A DNA stretch of 64,000 nt, taken from Chitinophaga pinensis (GTDB lineage Bacteria; Bacteroidota; Bacteroidia; NS11-12g; UBA955). This document shows, piece after piece, positions 52,105-58,895 of the stretch. Position numbers and translations under genes: made by a program. Position 1 is the first letter of the stretch; every line of letters starts with the position of its first letter. The DNA is taken from the NCBI GenBank assembly GCA_945877575.1, contig CAMDUE010000004.1, forward strand, positions 1 through 64,000. The letters run 5' to 3'. A model generated the notes under the pieces. It made no database searches and was not told where the DNA came from. It worked only from the letters and a program-made list of their open reading frames with translations.

Positions 52105-53039
52105 TGCGTTTGATTTATTCAGACCGACTGGATGCATACTTCCATTTGGCGGCTGAGTTGGCCTTGGTTCAAGGTGCTACAGATACCATTTTATTGCTTT
52201 GGAGAAGTTCGCCTTCAGTGGTTTGCGGCAAGCATCAAAACGCTTGTGCAGAGGCAAACATTCAATTTTGCCGTGAAAATAATATCAACGTGGCTCGTCG
52301 TATATCTGGAGGAGGCACGGTATTTCATGATCTTGGGAATGTTAATTTTACTTTCATAAAGAATTTGGAAGAAGGCATGGACAAGGCAGTGAATTACAAG
52401 CAATTTTTGGAACCTGTTAGAACAGCTTTGAGGGGTTTAGGAGTCGAAACGACTTATAGTAAGAGAGACGATTTACTCTTGAACGGCTTGAAAATTAGCG
52501 GGAATGCTCAACACATTTACCAAAAAGGTTTGAGGGTTTTGCATCACGGAACTTTGCTGTATGATTCAGATTTGAAATCATTGAACGCGGCGATTCATTC
52601 TGCAGGCAATTACGAGGGGAAATCGGTTCCATCAAACCGGAGTGAGGTTACCAACATTCGGGAATGGCATGATTTGGGGGATACGGTTTCTTTCTTGGGA
52701 CATTTACAGCGTGAATTTTCAAAGATTTACGGAATTGATTTTCAAGGGCACGAAGCATTTTCGATGGCCGAGTTGGAAGAGATTGAGGAACTGAGAAATT
52801 CAAAATTCTCCCAAGATTCTTGGATTTTGGGTTATAGTCCAAAATACATTCACAGGCGGGAAATCAATTGGAATGGTCAGAAAGTTCAGCTTTTTCAGCG
52901 AATACAAGACGGCATCATTCAAGAAATGAGCATCGATGGTAATTTGATGGATAATTGTAAAGGTGTGAGGTTGGAATTGGCGGTGATGAGAACTATTTTC
53001 AGCGGAGTATCTGATGAACAGCTGCTTCAGTTATTCTGA
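52104..53039 (+). CDS. lplA: Lipoate-protein ligase A
   Basis: 311 residues from the ATG at 52104, which overlaps the lptB TGA by one base. The signature ARRISGGGTVFHDLGNVNFTF near residue 72 and LKISGNAQHIYQKG near 137 are the lipoyl-AMP-binding parts of LplA/LipM proteins. It attaches scavenged lipoate to E2 and H proteins. The C-terminal small domain is present. The 3' end overlaps the convergent nth gene by 9 bp. Confidence 0.92.
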   Translation: MRLIYSDRLDAYFHLAAELALVQGATDTILLLWRSSPSVVCGKHQNACAEANIQFCRENNINVARRISGGGTVFHDLGNVNFTFIKNLEEGMDKAVNYKQFLEPVRTALRGLGVETTYSKRDDLLLNGLKISGNAQHIYQKGLRVLHHGTLLYDSDLKSLNAAIHSAGNYEGKSVPSNRSEVTNIREWHDLGDTVSFLGHLQREFSKIYGIDFQGHEAFSMAELEEIEELRNSKFSQDSWILGYSPKYIHRREINWNGQKVQLFQRIQDGIIQEMSIDGNLMDNCKGVRLELAVMRTIFSGVSDEQLLQLF

Positions 53040-53651
53040 AATGGTTCTGCAGATTAAACAATTCTCCAATTTATGACCCCGTGCAGGGCAGAATTCTCGT
53101 CCGTAGAAAATGATTTGAAGGTGTAGTTTATTCCAAGTTTCTTTGGGAAACAACCTTTTGAGGTCTTTTTCGGTTTGATCAACGTTTTTTCCGGAGCTGA
53201 GTTTCCAACGTTCGGCTAGTCTATGTATGTGAGTATCTACTGGAAATGCGGGCACCCCGAAGGCTTGACACATTACCACGCTTGCGGTTTTATGTCCCAC
53301 GCCCGGTAGAGCTTCCAATTCTTCGAATGACTGAGGAACTTCACCGTTGTATTTTTCTACTAGTATTTGGCTCAATCCGGATATGGCTTTGCTTTTAAAA
53401 GGACTTAGTCCGCAGGGTTTGATTATTTCCCTTATATCATCAACAGGCACTTGTGCCATATCGAAAGGGTTGTCAGCGGTTTCAAAAAGGGCCGGGGTAA
53501 TTTTATTTACTCGTTCATCGGTGCATTGGGCGCTCAGTAGAACGGCAACAAGCAATGTAAAAGGGTCTTTATGATCTAAAGGAACAGGTGTTTCTGGATA
53601 TAATCTTTCAAGTGTTTGGGAGATGAATTCAACACGTTCTTTCTTTTTCAT
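53031..53651 (-). CDS. nth: Endonuclease III (DNA glycosylase/AP lyase)
   Basis: 206 residues from the ATG at 53651. The helix-hairpin-helix ALPGVGHKTASVVM near 110 and catalytic Asp in FPVDTHIHRLAERW near 133 are intact; the catalytic Lys lies in LLSAQCTDERVNK near 42. It removes oxidised pyrimidines. The C-terminus has only three Cys (GREFCPARGHKLENCLICRTISE) in place of the four-Cys iron-sulfur motif C-x6-C-x2-C-x5-C, so the cluster is probably absent. The promoter is the variant at 53658-53669. Confidence 0.93.
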   Translation of the reverse strand: MKKKERVEFISQTLERLYPETPVPLDHKDPFTLLVAVLLSAQCTDERVNKITPALFETADNPFDMAQVPVDDIREIIKPCGLSPFKSKAISGLSQILVEKYNGEVPQSFEELEALPGVGHKTASVVMCQAFGVPAFPVDTHIHRLAERWKLSSGKNVDQTEKDLKRLFPKETWNKLHLQIIFYGREFCPARGHKLENCLICRTISE

Positions 53652-53657
53652 GTTGTT

Positions 53658-53669
53658 CAAAGGTCGTTA
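53658..53669 (-). promoter_or_regulatory. Promoter variant TAACGACCTTTG of nth
   Basis: The minus strand reads TAACGACCTTTG, identical to that of the ABC exporter at 10352-10363, ending 6 nt before the ATG. Its TAA is also the stop codon of the upstream gene. Confidence 0.5.
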
Positions 53670-54449
53670 TTTCTTGAATCTGAAACTATATCCAAGGGCA
53701 ACAAAAGATTGAGGAACGAATGAAGTATGAACAGAGGTGCCTGCGCTGAGATCAATTTGATGATTTTCATGTAAAACGTAAGCGAATCCGGCGTTGAAAT
53801 TCAATGAATGGTAATTATTGTTATAGAATAAGACATAAGGCTCTGAGAAAACCATCAGTTTTGGTGTGATTTGAGACCAAATGTTTAAAGTGCCCATATA
53901 GCTGCTATTGGGTATCAGATCATTGAAAACTCGGGTATTGACTCTGCGATAAATAAGATTTGAGGTGATGGAAGTTTTCTTGGTTAGGGGAAAGGTAGCA
54001 GAAACTTTGTGAAGTTGACCTAAGCGTTCGGCATTATTGTTGTCAACGGGAATTAAAATATGAGAGATCCATGCTACTCTTTTGAGAAGTTGAATTTTTG
54101 TGCCAAGCTGTAGGTGTTGGATATATGAATTATTTATATTGTAAGTATTGGGATTATTATCAACAGACAAATATTGGGTGTACTCTGCTCCTAGTCTAAG
54201 TTCAGCTTTTGGGTGTAATCCGTATCTAATACTGGTGGCGGGTAATGAGAACTGATAATGGGTGTTTGGGGCAGACTCATAAAAATTGGCATTAAAGGCA
54301 TTTTCAAATTGAAAATAACCGGTTTCAAGTACGTATGAATTGTCTGACTGAGAAGGTCTGTCGGTGGTGATTTGAGCGTTGGATGTTTTGATTTGAAAAG
54401 AAATCAATAAACATACCGACAAGTATATGTGGTGTTGAAACTGGTTCAT
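53667..54449 (-). CDS. Outer-membrane beta-barrel protein of the PF13557-like transporter group
   Basis: 260 residues from the ATG at 54449, with a signal peptide ending in KTSNAQ. The mature start ITTDRPSQSDNSYVLETGYFQFENAF and later SIRYGLHPKAELRLGAEY are typical of the family annotated as transporter / MetA-pathway of phenol degradation (PF13557), many of which are outer-membrane barrels of unknown substrate. The last strand (YSFRFKK) is aromatic. It ends 16 bp before nth on the same strand. Confidence 0.7.
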   Translation of the reverse strand: MNQFQHHIYLSVCLLISFQIKTSNAQITTDRPSQSDNSYVLETGYFQFENAFNANFYESAPNTHYQFSLPATSIRYGLHPKAELRLGAEYTQYLSVDNNPNTYNINNSYIQHLQLGTKIQLLKRVAWISHILIPVDNNNAERLGQLHKVSATFPLTKKTSITSNLIYRRVNTRVFNDLIPNSSYMGTLNIWSQITPKLMVFSEPYVLFYNNNYHSLNFNAGFAYVLHENHQIDLSAGTSVHTSFVPQSFVALGYSFRFKK

Positions 54450-54467
54450 TTTTGCTGTCAAATGGGT

Positions 54468-54475
54468 CAAATTTA
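54468..54475 (-). promoter_or_regulatory. -7 box of the PF13557-like gene
   Basis: The minus strand reads TAAATTTG, an exact match 18 nt before the ATG at 54449. Confidence 0.55.
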
Positions 54476-54517
54476 ACTATTTTGGGAATAACATGTGGAA
54501 AAGTATAAAATAATTCG

Positions 54518-54525
54518 TAACTTTG
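54518..54525 (+). promoter_or_regulatory. -7 box of the DEAD-box helicase gene
   Basis: TAACTTTG is an exact match. The expected start near 54530 leaves a leader of about 110 nt, the longest in the window. Confidence 0.6.
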
Positions 54526-54543
54526 CGCCGCAATTGTTTGCGA

Positions 54544-54592
54544 GTGGGAACGTTTTTTGTTCGAATCGAGAACCGTGTGGTTCTGTTCCAAC
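54544..54592 (+). promoter_or_regulatory. Structured, possibly bistable leader of the DEAD-box helicase gene
   Basis: Segments GAAC (54548), GTTC (54559), GAAC (54570), GTTC (54580) and GTTC (54585) alternate, so several exclusive hairpins are possible. The strongest local one is AGAACC-gtgt-GGTTCT (54569-54584). An outer pairing GTGGGAAC (54544-54551) with GTTCCAAC (54585-54592) has one mismatch. This arrangement is compatible with a temperature- or helicase-sensitive leader. Confidence 0.45.
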
Positions 54593-54639
54593 GTCTGAAT
54601 TTCTGCTTTACAGCGTTGCCTTATTAGTAAAGTAACTGA

Positions 54640-55971
54640 ATGACTCAATTTAATGAACTGGGGTTAAGCCCTCAGATGCTAGCCGCCGTCGAAGCACAGG
54701 GGTATAGCACACCAACGCCTATTCAACAACAGGCTATTCCCGTAATTTTGAACGGGAACGATTTATTTGCGACAGCGCCTACTGGAACCGGTAAAACTGC
54801 TGCTTTCGCTATTCCTATTTTGCAAAATCTAGATTTGGAATCTAAGAAGATTCAAGCGTTGATTTTAGCACCTACCCGTGAGTTGGCTCACCAAATTTCT
54901 GATAATTTCAAGAAATACGGAGCACAATCTTCGGTAAAAATTACTTTGATTTACGGAGGTGTTCCTCAGTTTAGACAAGTAGATAGTTTGAAAAGAGGAG
55001 CGCATATTGTGATTGCTACTCCTGGCAGATTGCTTGATTTAATCAATCAAGGATTTGTGAAATTGTCAAACGTAAAAACATTCGTTTTAGATGAGTGTGA
55101 CCGTATGTTAGACATGGGTTTCATTGATGATATTCGCGAAATTGGCGCGTATTTGAAAGAAGAAAACAAGCAAACATTGTTGTTTTCTGCAACTGCATCT
55201 CGTGAAATTAGAACTTTGTCTGAGGAACTGTTAAAGTCCCCAGAAAAAATAGACATCGTTCCAAGTGCGGCTGAGAAGCCAAAGATTGACCAATGGTTAT
55301 TTGCTGTGGGTCAAAAGAACAAGGAAGAATTGTTATTGCAACTTCTTGAAGATGATGATATTGATGCGATGTTAGTGTTTACCCGTACCAAAATGGGTGC
55401 TGACAAATTGGTTAATGTTTTGCGTGAGAACGGACACAAATCTGTGGCCATTCACGGTGACAAGAGCCAGAGAGATCGTAACCGCAATTTAGATAGCTTC
55501 AAGCAAGGAAGAGATCGTATTTTGGTGGCTACTGACGTAGCTGCTCGTGGTGTGGATATCAAAAGTTTGAACTATGTGTTGAACTTTGACATGGCCGAAG
55601 ATCCCGAAACCTACACGCATCGTATTGGTCGTACAGGTAGAGCAGGTACTGAAGGATTAGCAATGTCTTTTTGTTCTCCAGGTGAGGCGAAGCATTTGCA
55701 CGAACTTCAGAAATTATTTGGTGATGATGTGGTAACCGAAATGGACCACGATTTCCGTATTGAATTGCCAGCTAAGCGCAGCGGAGGTTCTCAAGGACAG
55801 GGCGGCGGAAGAAGCGGAGGCGGATATTCTCGCGGTGGAAGCCGAGGAAAGCGTCCTCATAGCAATAATCATAAAGATCCTAAACCAGCGGGTGAATCAA
55901 AAACCGACCGTTGGGGTAAAAGTAGCAGTGGTGCACAAAGTAACCGCAGCTATTCCAAAAAACGTTTCTAA
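54640..55971 (+). CDS. DEAD-box RNA helicase (RhlE/CshA type)
   Basis: 443 residues. Motifs in order: Q motif with TPTPIQQQAIP near 24, motif I ATAPTGTGKTAAF near 45, Ia PTRELAHQI, II VLDECDRMLD near 150, III SATAS near 183, and the second-domain motifs DVAARGVDIKSLNYV near 305 and HRIGRTGRAGTEG near 333. The last 70 residues are a basic Gly/Arg/Ser-rich tail (SRGGSRGKRPHSNNHK) that should bind RNA. Such helicases remodel mRNA and rRNA and are often cold-induced; the long structured leader fits this. Target is unknown. Confidence 0.94.
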   Translation: MTQFNELGLSPQMLAAVEAQGYSTPTPIQQQAIPVILNGNDLFATAPTGTGKTAAFAIPILQNLDLESKKIQALILAPTRELAHQISDNFKKYGAQSSVKITLIYGGVPQFRQVDSLKRGAHIVIATPGRLLDLINQGFVKLSNVKTFVLDECDRMLDMGFIDDIREIGAYLKEENKQTLLFSATASREIRTLSEELLKSPEKIDIVPSAAEKPKIDQWLFAVGQKNKEELLLQLLEDDDIDAMLVFTRTKMGADKLVNVLRENGHKSVAIHGDKSQRDRNRNLDSFKQGRDRILVATDVAARGVDIKSLNYVLNFDMAEDPETYTHRIGRTGRAGTEGLAMSFCSPGEAKHLHELQKLFGDDVVTEMDHDFRIELPAKRSGGSQGQGGGRSGGGYSRGGSRGKRPHSNNHKDPKPAGESKTDRWGKSSSGAQSNRSYSKKRF

Positions 55972-55979
55972 ATCAAGTC

Positions 55980-56026
55980 TCTTGAGCAGCCATAATTGTT
56001 TATTTTTGAACAATGGCTGCTCAAGA
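55980..56026. promoter_or_regulatory. 14-bp inverted repeat spanning promoter and start codon of the carboxylase gene
   Basis: TCTTGAGCAGCCAT (55980-55993) is the exact reverse complement of ATGGCTGCTCAAGA (56013-56026), with a 19-bp centre containing the -7 box. The right arm begins with the start codon. No T-run follows, so it is not a standard terminator. Confidence 0.75.
56001..56008 (+). promoter_or_regulatory. -7 box of the acyl-CoA carboxylase gene
   Basis: TATTTTTG is an exact match ending 4 nt before the ATG at 56013 and lying in the centre of the inverted repeat. Confidence 0.6.
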
Positions 56027-57647
56027 TATTGAATTCAACCGAAACGAAGACATCAACAAACAACTTTTAGACTCTGTTAGGGTCAAGTTATTAAAAATTC
56101 ACGAAGGTGGAGGAGCTAAATCTGCTGCTAAGCAGAAAGAAAAAGGTAAACTTTTAGCTCGGGAACGCGTTGACTATTTAAGAGATACAGATTCTCCTTG
56201 GATAGAAATTGGGGAATTTGCCGGTTTTGAACAGTATTCTGAATACGGCGGTTGTCCGGCTGGAGGTGTTGTAACTGGAATTGGTGTAGTATCTGGACGA
56301 AGTTGTGTAATTGTAGCCAATGATGCTACGGTTAAGGCTGGGGCTTGGTTCCCCATTACCGGTAAGAAAAATCTTCGGGCTCAAGAAATTGCTATGGAGA
56401 ATCGGTTACCCATCATTTATTTAGTAGATAGCGCTGGGGTATTTTTACCCATGCAGGATGAAATTTTTGCAGATAAAGAGCATTTTGGTCGAATGTTTAG
56501 AAATAATGCCAAGATGAGTTCTTCAGGAATTACTCAAATTGCTGCTGTCATGGGAAGCTGTGTTGCGGGTGGGGCATATTTGCCTATCATGAGTGACGAA
56601 GCACTGATTGTTGAAGGCAATGGAAGCATATTTTTAGCAGGAAGTTACTTGGTTAAAGCCGCTATTGGTGAGTCAATTGACAATGAAACTTTGGGTGGTG
56701 CTAAAACACAAACTGAAATATCGGGTGTGATTGACGATAAATTTCCAACCGATGAAGCTTGTTTGGATAGAATCAAGTACATCATGAACAAGTTGGGTGC
56801 CTTTGAGAAAGCAGGTTTTGATCGAGTGAAAGCTTCTTTACCCCTTAAAAATCAGGCAGATATTTTCGGCATTTTACCGGCAGATAGGGCAAAACCCTAT
56901 AAAACCATTGAAATCATTGAGCGATTGGTAGATGGAAGTGAGTTTGAACATTATAAAGAAGATTACGGAAAAACCATTACATGTGGATATGCCCGCATTG
57001 ATGGTTGGGCTGTAGGTATCGTTGCTAATAATCGAGAAGTCCTCAAGAATAGCAAGGGTGAGATGCAATTTGGTGGAGTAATTTATTCTGACAGTGCTGA
57101 TAAAGCAGCGCGATTCATCATGAATTGCAACCAAAAGAAAATTCCCTTGGTTTTTTTGCAAGACGTGACTGGTTTCATGGTAGGCAGCCGCAGTGAACAC
57201 GGAGGAATCATTAAAGACGGGGCGAAAATGGTTATGGCCATGTCCAACAGTACGGTTCCTAAATTCACAATTATAGTTGGAAATAGTTACGGTGCAGGCA
57301 ATTACGCTATGTGTGGTAAGGCCTATGACCCAAGATTGATTGTGGCTTGGCCATCGGCAAAAATTGCGGTAATGGGCGGAGACCAAGCAGCCAATACCTT
57401 GTTGCAAATTGAGAAATCTCGATTGCTTGCTAAAGGTGAGGAAATTACTCCTGAAGCTGAGAAAGAACTTTTAGAAAAAATCAAAAATAAATACGACAAC
57501 GGAACTAAACCAGAATACGCCGCTTCTCGATTGTGGGTTGACGCCATTATCAATCCCTTAGATACCCGCAAATGGATTTCTATGGGCATTGAGGCAGCAA
57601 ATCATGCGCCTGTTGAGAAATACAACGTGGGTGTTATTCAGTGCTAA
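56013..57647 (+). CDS. Acyl-CoA carboxylase, carboxyltransferase (beta) subunit, methylcrotonyl/propionyl type
   Basis: 544 residues with the two crotonase-like carboxyltransferase domains. Recognisable parts: GKLLARERVDYLRD near 48, the AcylCoA-binding region YSEYGGCPAGGVVTGIGVV near 75, VDSAGVFLPMQDEIF near 140, and GVIYSDSADKAARFI ... PLVFLQDVTGFMVGS near 350-390. The motif VDSAGVFLP and overall sequence are closest to methylcrotonyl-CoA carboxylase beta of leucine breakdown, but propionyl-CoA use is possible. No biotin-carboxylase subunit is nearby. A heptamer array starts right after its stop. Confidence 0.88.
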   Translation: MAAQDIEFNRNEDINKQLLDSVRVKLLKIHEGGGAKSAAKQKEKGKLLARERVDYLRDTDSPWIEIGEFAGFEQYSEYGGCPAGGVVTGIGVVSGRSCVIVANDATVKAGAWFPITGKKNLRAQEIAMENRLPIIYLVDSAGVFLPMQDEIFADKEHFGRMFRNNAKMSSSGITQIAAVMGSCVAGGAYLPIMSDEALIVEGNGSIFLAGSYLVKAAIGESIDNETLGGAKTQTEISGVIDDKFPTDEACLDRIKYIMNKLGAFEKAGFDRVKASLPLKNQADIFGILPADRAKPYKTIEIIERLVDGSEFEHYKEDYGKTITCGYARIDGWAVGIVANNREVLKNSKGEMQFGGVIYSDSADKAARFIMNCNQKKIPLVFLQDVTGFMVGSRSEHGGIIKDGAKMVMAMSNSTVPKFTIIVGNSYGAGNYAMCGKAYDPRLIVAWPSAKIAVMGGDQAANTLLQIEKSRLLAKGEEITPEAEKELLEKIKNKYDNGTKPEYAASRLWVDAIINPLDTRKWISMGIEAANHAPVEKYNVGVIQC

Positions 57648-57752
57648 CTTTGGTAGCTGGTACTAGTTATCAGGTACTTGGTACCAACAGCCAACTACCA
57701 ACTACCAGGTACCCGGTACCAGGTACTAGGTACTAGGTACTAGGTACCAGAT
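57648..57752. repeat. Heptamer array E (15 phase-locked units) after the carboxylase gene
   Basis: Starts at the base after the TAA stop. Units include CTTTGGT, AGCTGGT, ACTTGGT, ACCAACT, ACCAGGT, ACCCGGT and three ACTAGGT. It fills the 92-bp convergent spacer and extends into the last codons of the DUF1801 gene, whose TAG stop (57740-57742, minus strand) lies within an ACTAGGT unit. No indel breaks the phase. Confidence 0.9.
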
Positions 57753-58192
57753 TTGAGTTTGCTTTCGTAGAGTTCAATCCATTGATTTGGGCTCATTTTG
57801 GTGAAAAGCTCGCCCAGGAGATCAAAGGGAATTTCGTGGGTTTTTTTGAAGCGGATGCAGCTTTTTCCCATGTCCAATTTGCTTTTGCAGTGTTTTGGGT
57901 ATTCATTTACGAACCATTCGTATAGTTCTGGAAGTGAATACAGTCCCATGTGGTAAATGGCTATGAAGTTCTTTTGAGAGGCAAAGCTAATGAATGGTAA
58001 TGGCTCAGTTGGAGTGCAGTGATATCCAGCGGGATAGATAGATTTTGGAACCACAAACGAGGGCATCTTGTATTGAATGATGGCTTCAAATCCGTTTGGA
58101 AGGTTTGATTCAGCTAGGGTTATAAGTTTGGTAAGAGCTTCTTGTCGGTCTACGGGGAGTAATTCTAAGTACTGGGTGATTTCTGCTTTCAT
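57740..58192 (-). CDS. DUF1801 domain protein
   Basis: 150 residues. The pattern YLELLPVDRQEALTKL at the start, IQYKMPSF near 40 and FISFASQKNFIAIYHMGLY near 70 match DUF1801 (YdhG/YjbR-CyaY-like superfamily), small proteins of unknown role. The final residues Gly-Thr and the stop codon are encoded by heptamer-array sequence, so the C-terminus has been remodelled by the array. The ATG overlaps the stop of the upstream FrnE-like gene by 4 bp. Confidence 0.82.
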   Translation of the reverse strand: MKAEITQYLELLPVDRQEALTKLITLAESNLPNGFEAIIQYKMPSFVVPKSIYPAGYHCTPTEPLPFISFASQKNFIAIYHMGLYSLPELYEWFVNEYPKHCKSKLDMGKSCIRFKKTHEIPFDLLGELFTKMSPNQWIELYESKLKSGT

Positions 58193-58842
58193 TGGTCGTA
58201 TTTAATTCTTACGGTTTCTAAGACTTTAAAAAAGGTTTCTTCTCCGTGGGCACCGCTGATGGCATAGGCCCTGTTAAAGATAAAATAGGGCACTCCTCTA
58301 ATATTGAATTGTTGCGCAGCATAAGCATCTTCTTCAATTTCTTGGAGCAACTCAGCGTCTTCAAAGGGGTTTATCCATGGAGATAAATCAATGTTCAAAT
58401 CATTGGCTATTTTGTTCAATGTGGAATGGTCAAAGACATTGTTTCCATAGGTGAAATGATGGTTGAATAAAGCTATTTTGCATTCATTTCCTTTGCCTTG
58501 TTTTTGCGCAATATGTATAAGCGCGTGGGCTTTTTGAGTGTTAGTAACGGGAGTTTTGTCAAATTGAAAATCAATATTGTAATTTTTTCCTTGTTCAACA
58601 ATTTGAGATTGCATTTGATTCACTTGTCCTTCAGAGAGGTTTTTTACTTCACACAAATACTGGGTTACCGTTTTACCGGGTTCATACTCTGCCTCTGGGT
58701 TTAGTTGAAAGCTCTTCCAAACAATGTCAATGTTTTGATAATTTGGATTGGCTTCTCGGAAGTTAACAATGGCCAATTCTAGTTGTTTAAAGCCCAAATA
58801 ACAAAATGGGCAAGCAATATCCGACCAGATTTCAATGATCAT
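58189..58842 (-). CDS. DsbA family oxidoreductase, FrnE-like
   Basis: 217 residues from the ATG at 58842 (MIIEIWSDIACPFCYLG); longer in-frame forms upstream would overlap the divergent ABC-F gene. The thioredoxin-fold active site is CPFC at residue 11. The helical insertion and the cis-Pro segment FNIRGVPYFIFNRAYAISGA near 170 are those of FrnE/2-hydroxychromene-isomerase-like DsbA proteins. No signal peptide, so it acts in the cytoplasm. Its substrate is unknown. Confidence 0.88.
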   Translation of the reverse strand: MIIEIWSDIACPFCYLGFKQLELAIVNFREANPNYQNIDIVWKSFQLNPEAEYEPGKTVTQYLCEVKNLSEGQVNQMQSQIVEQGKNYNIDFQFDKTPVTNTQKAHALIHIAQKQGKGNECKIALFNHHFTYGNNVFDHSTLNKIANDLNIDLSPWINPFEDAELLQEIEEDAYAAQQFNIRGVPYFIFNRAYAISGAHGEETFFKVLETVRIKYDQ

Positions 58843-58846
58843 GTCA

Positions 58847-58854
58847 CAAAGGTC
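58847..58854 (-). promoter_or_regulatory. Promoter variant GACCTTTG of the FrnE-like gene
   Basis: The minus strand reads CGACCTTTG ending 4 nt before the ATG. It shares the GACCTTTG core with the obgE, nth and ABC exporter promoters but not the upstream TAMC. Confidence 0.4.
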
Positions 58855-58876
58855 GCAGTTTTCCATTATTCCATGG

Positions 58877-58884
58877 TACTTTTG
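58877..58884 (+). promoter_or_regulatory. -7 box of the ABC-F gene
   Basis: TACTTTTG is an exact match, 11 nt before the ATG at 58896. Confidence 0.55.
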
Positions 58885-58895
58885 CAGGGAAACGT

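Noticed and set aside
54555-54580. tRNA T-arm-like sequence (GTTCGAATC) in the helicase leader
   Set aside because: No acceptor stem, anticodon arm or D-arm can be drawn around it.
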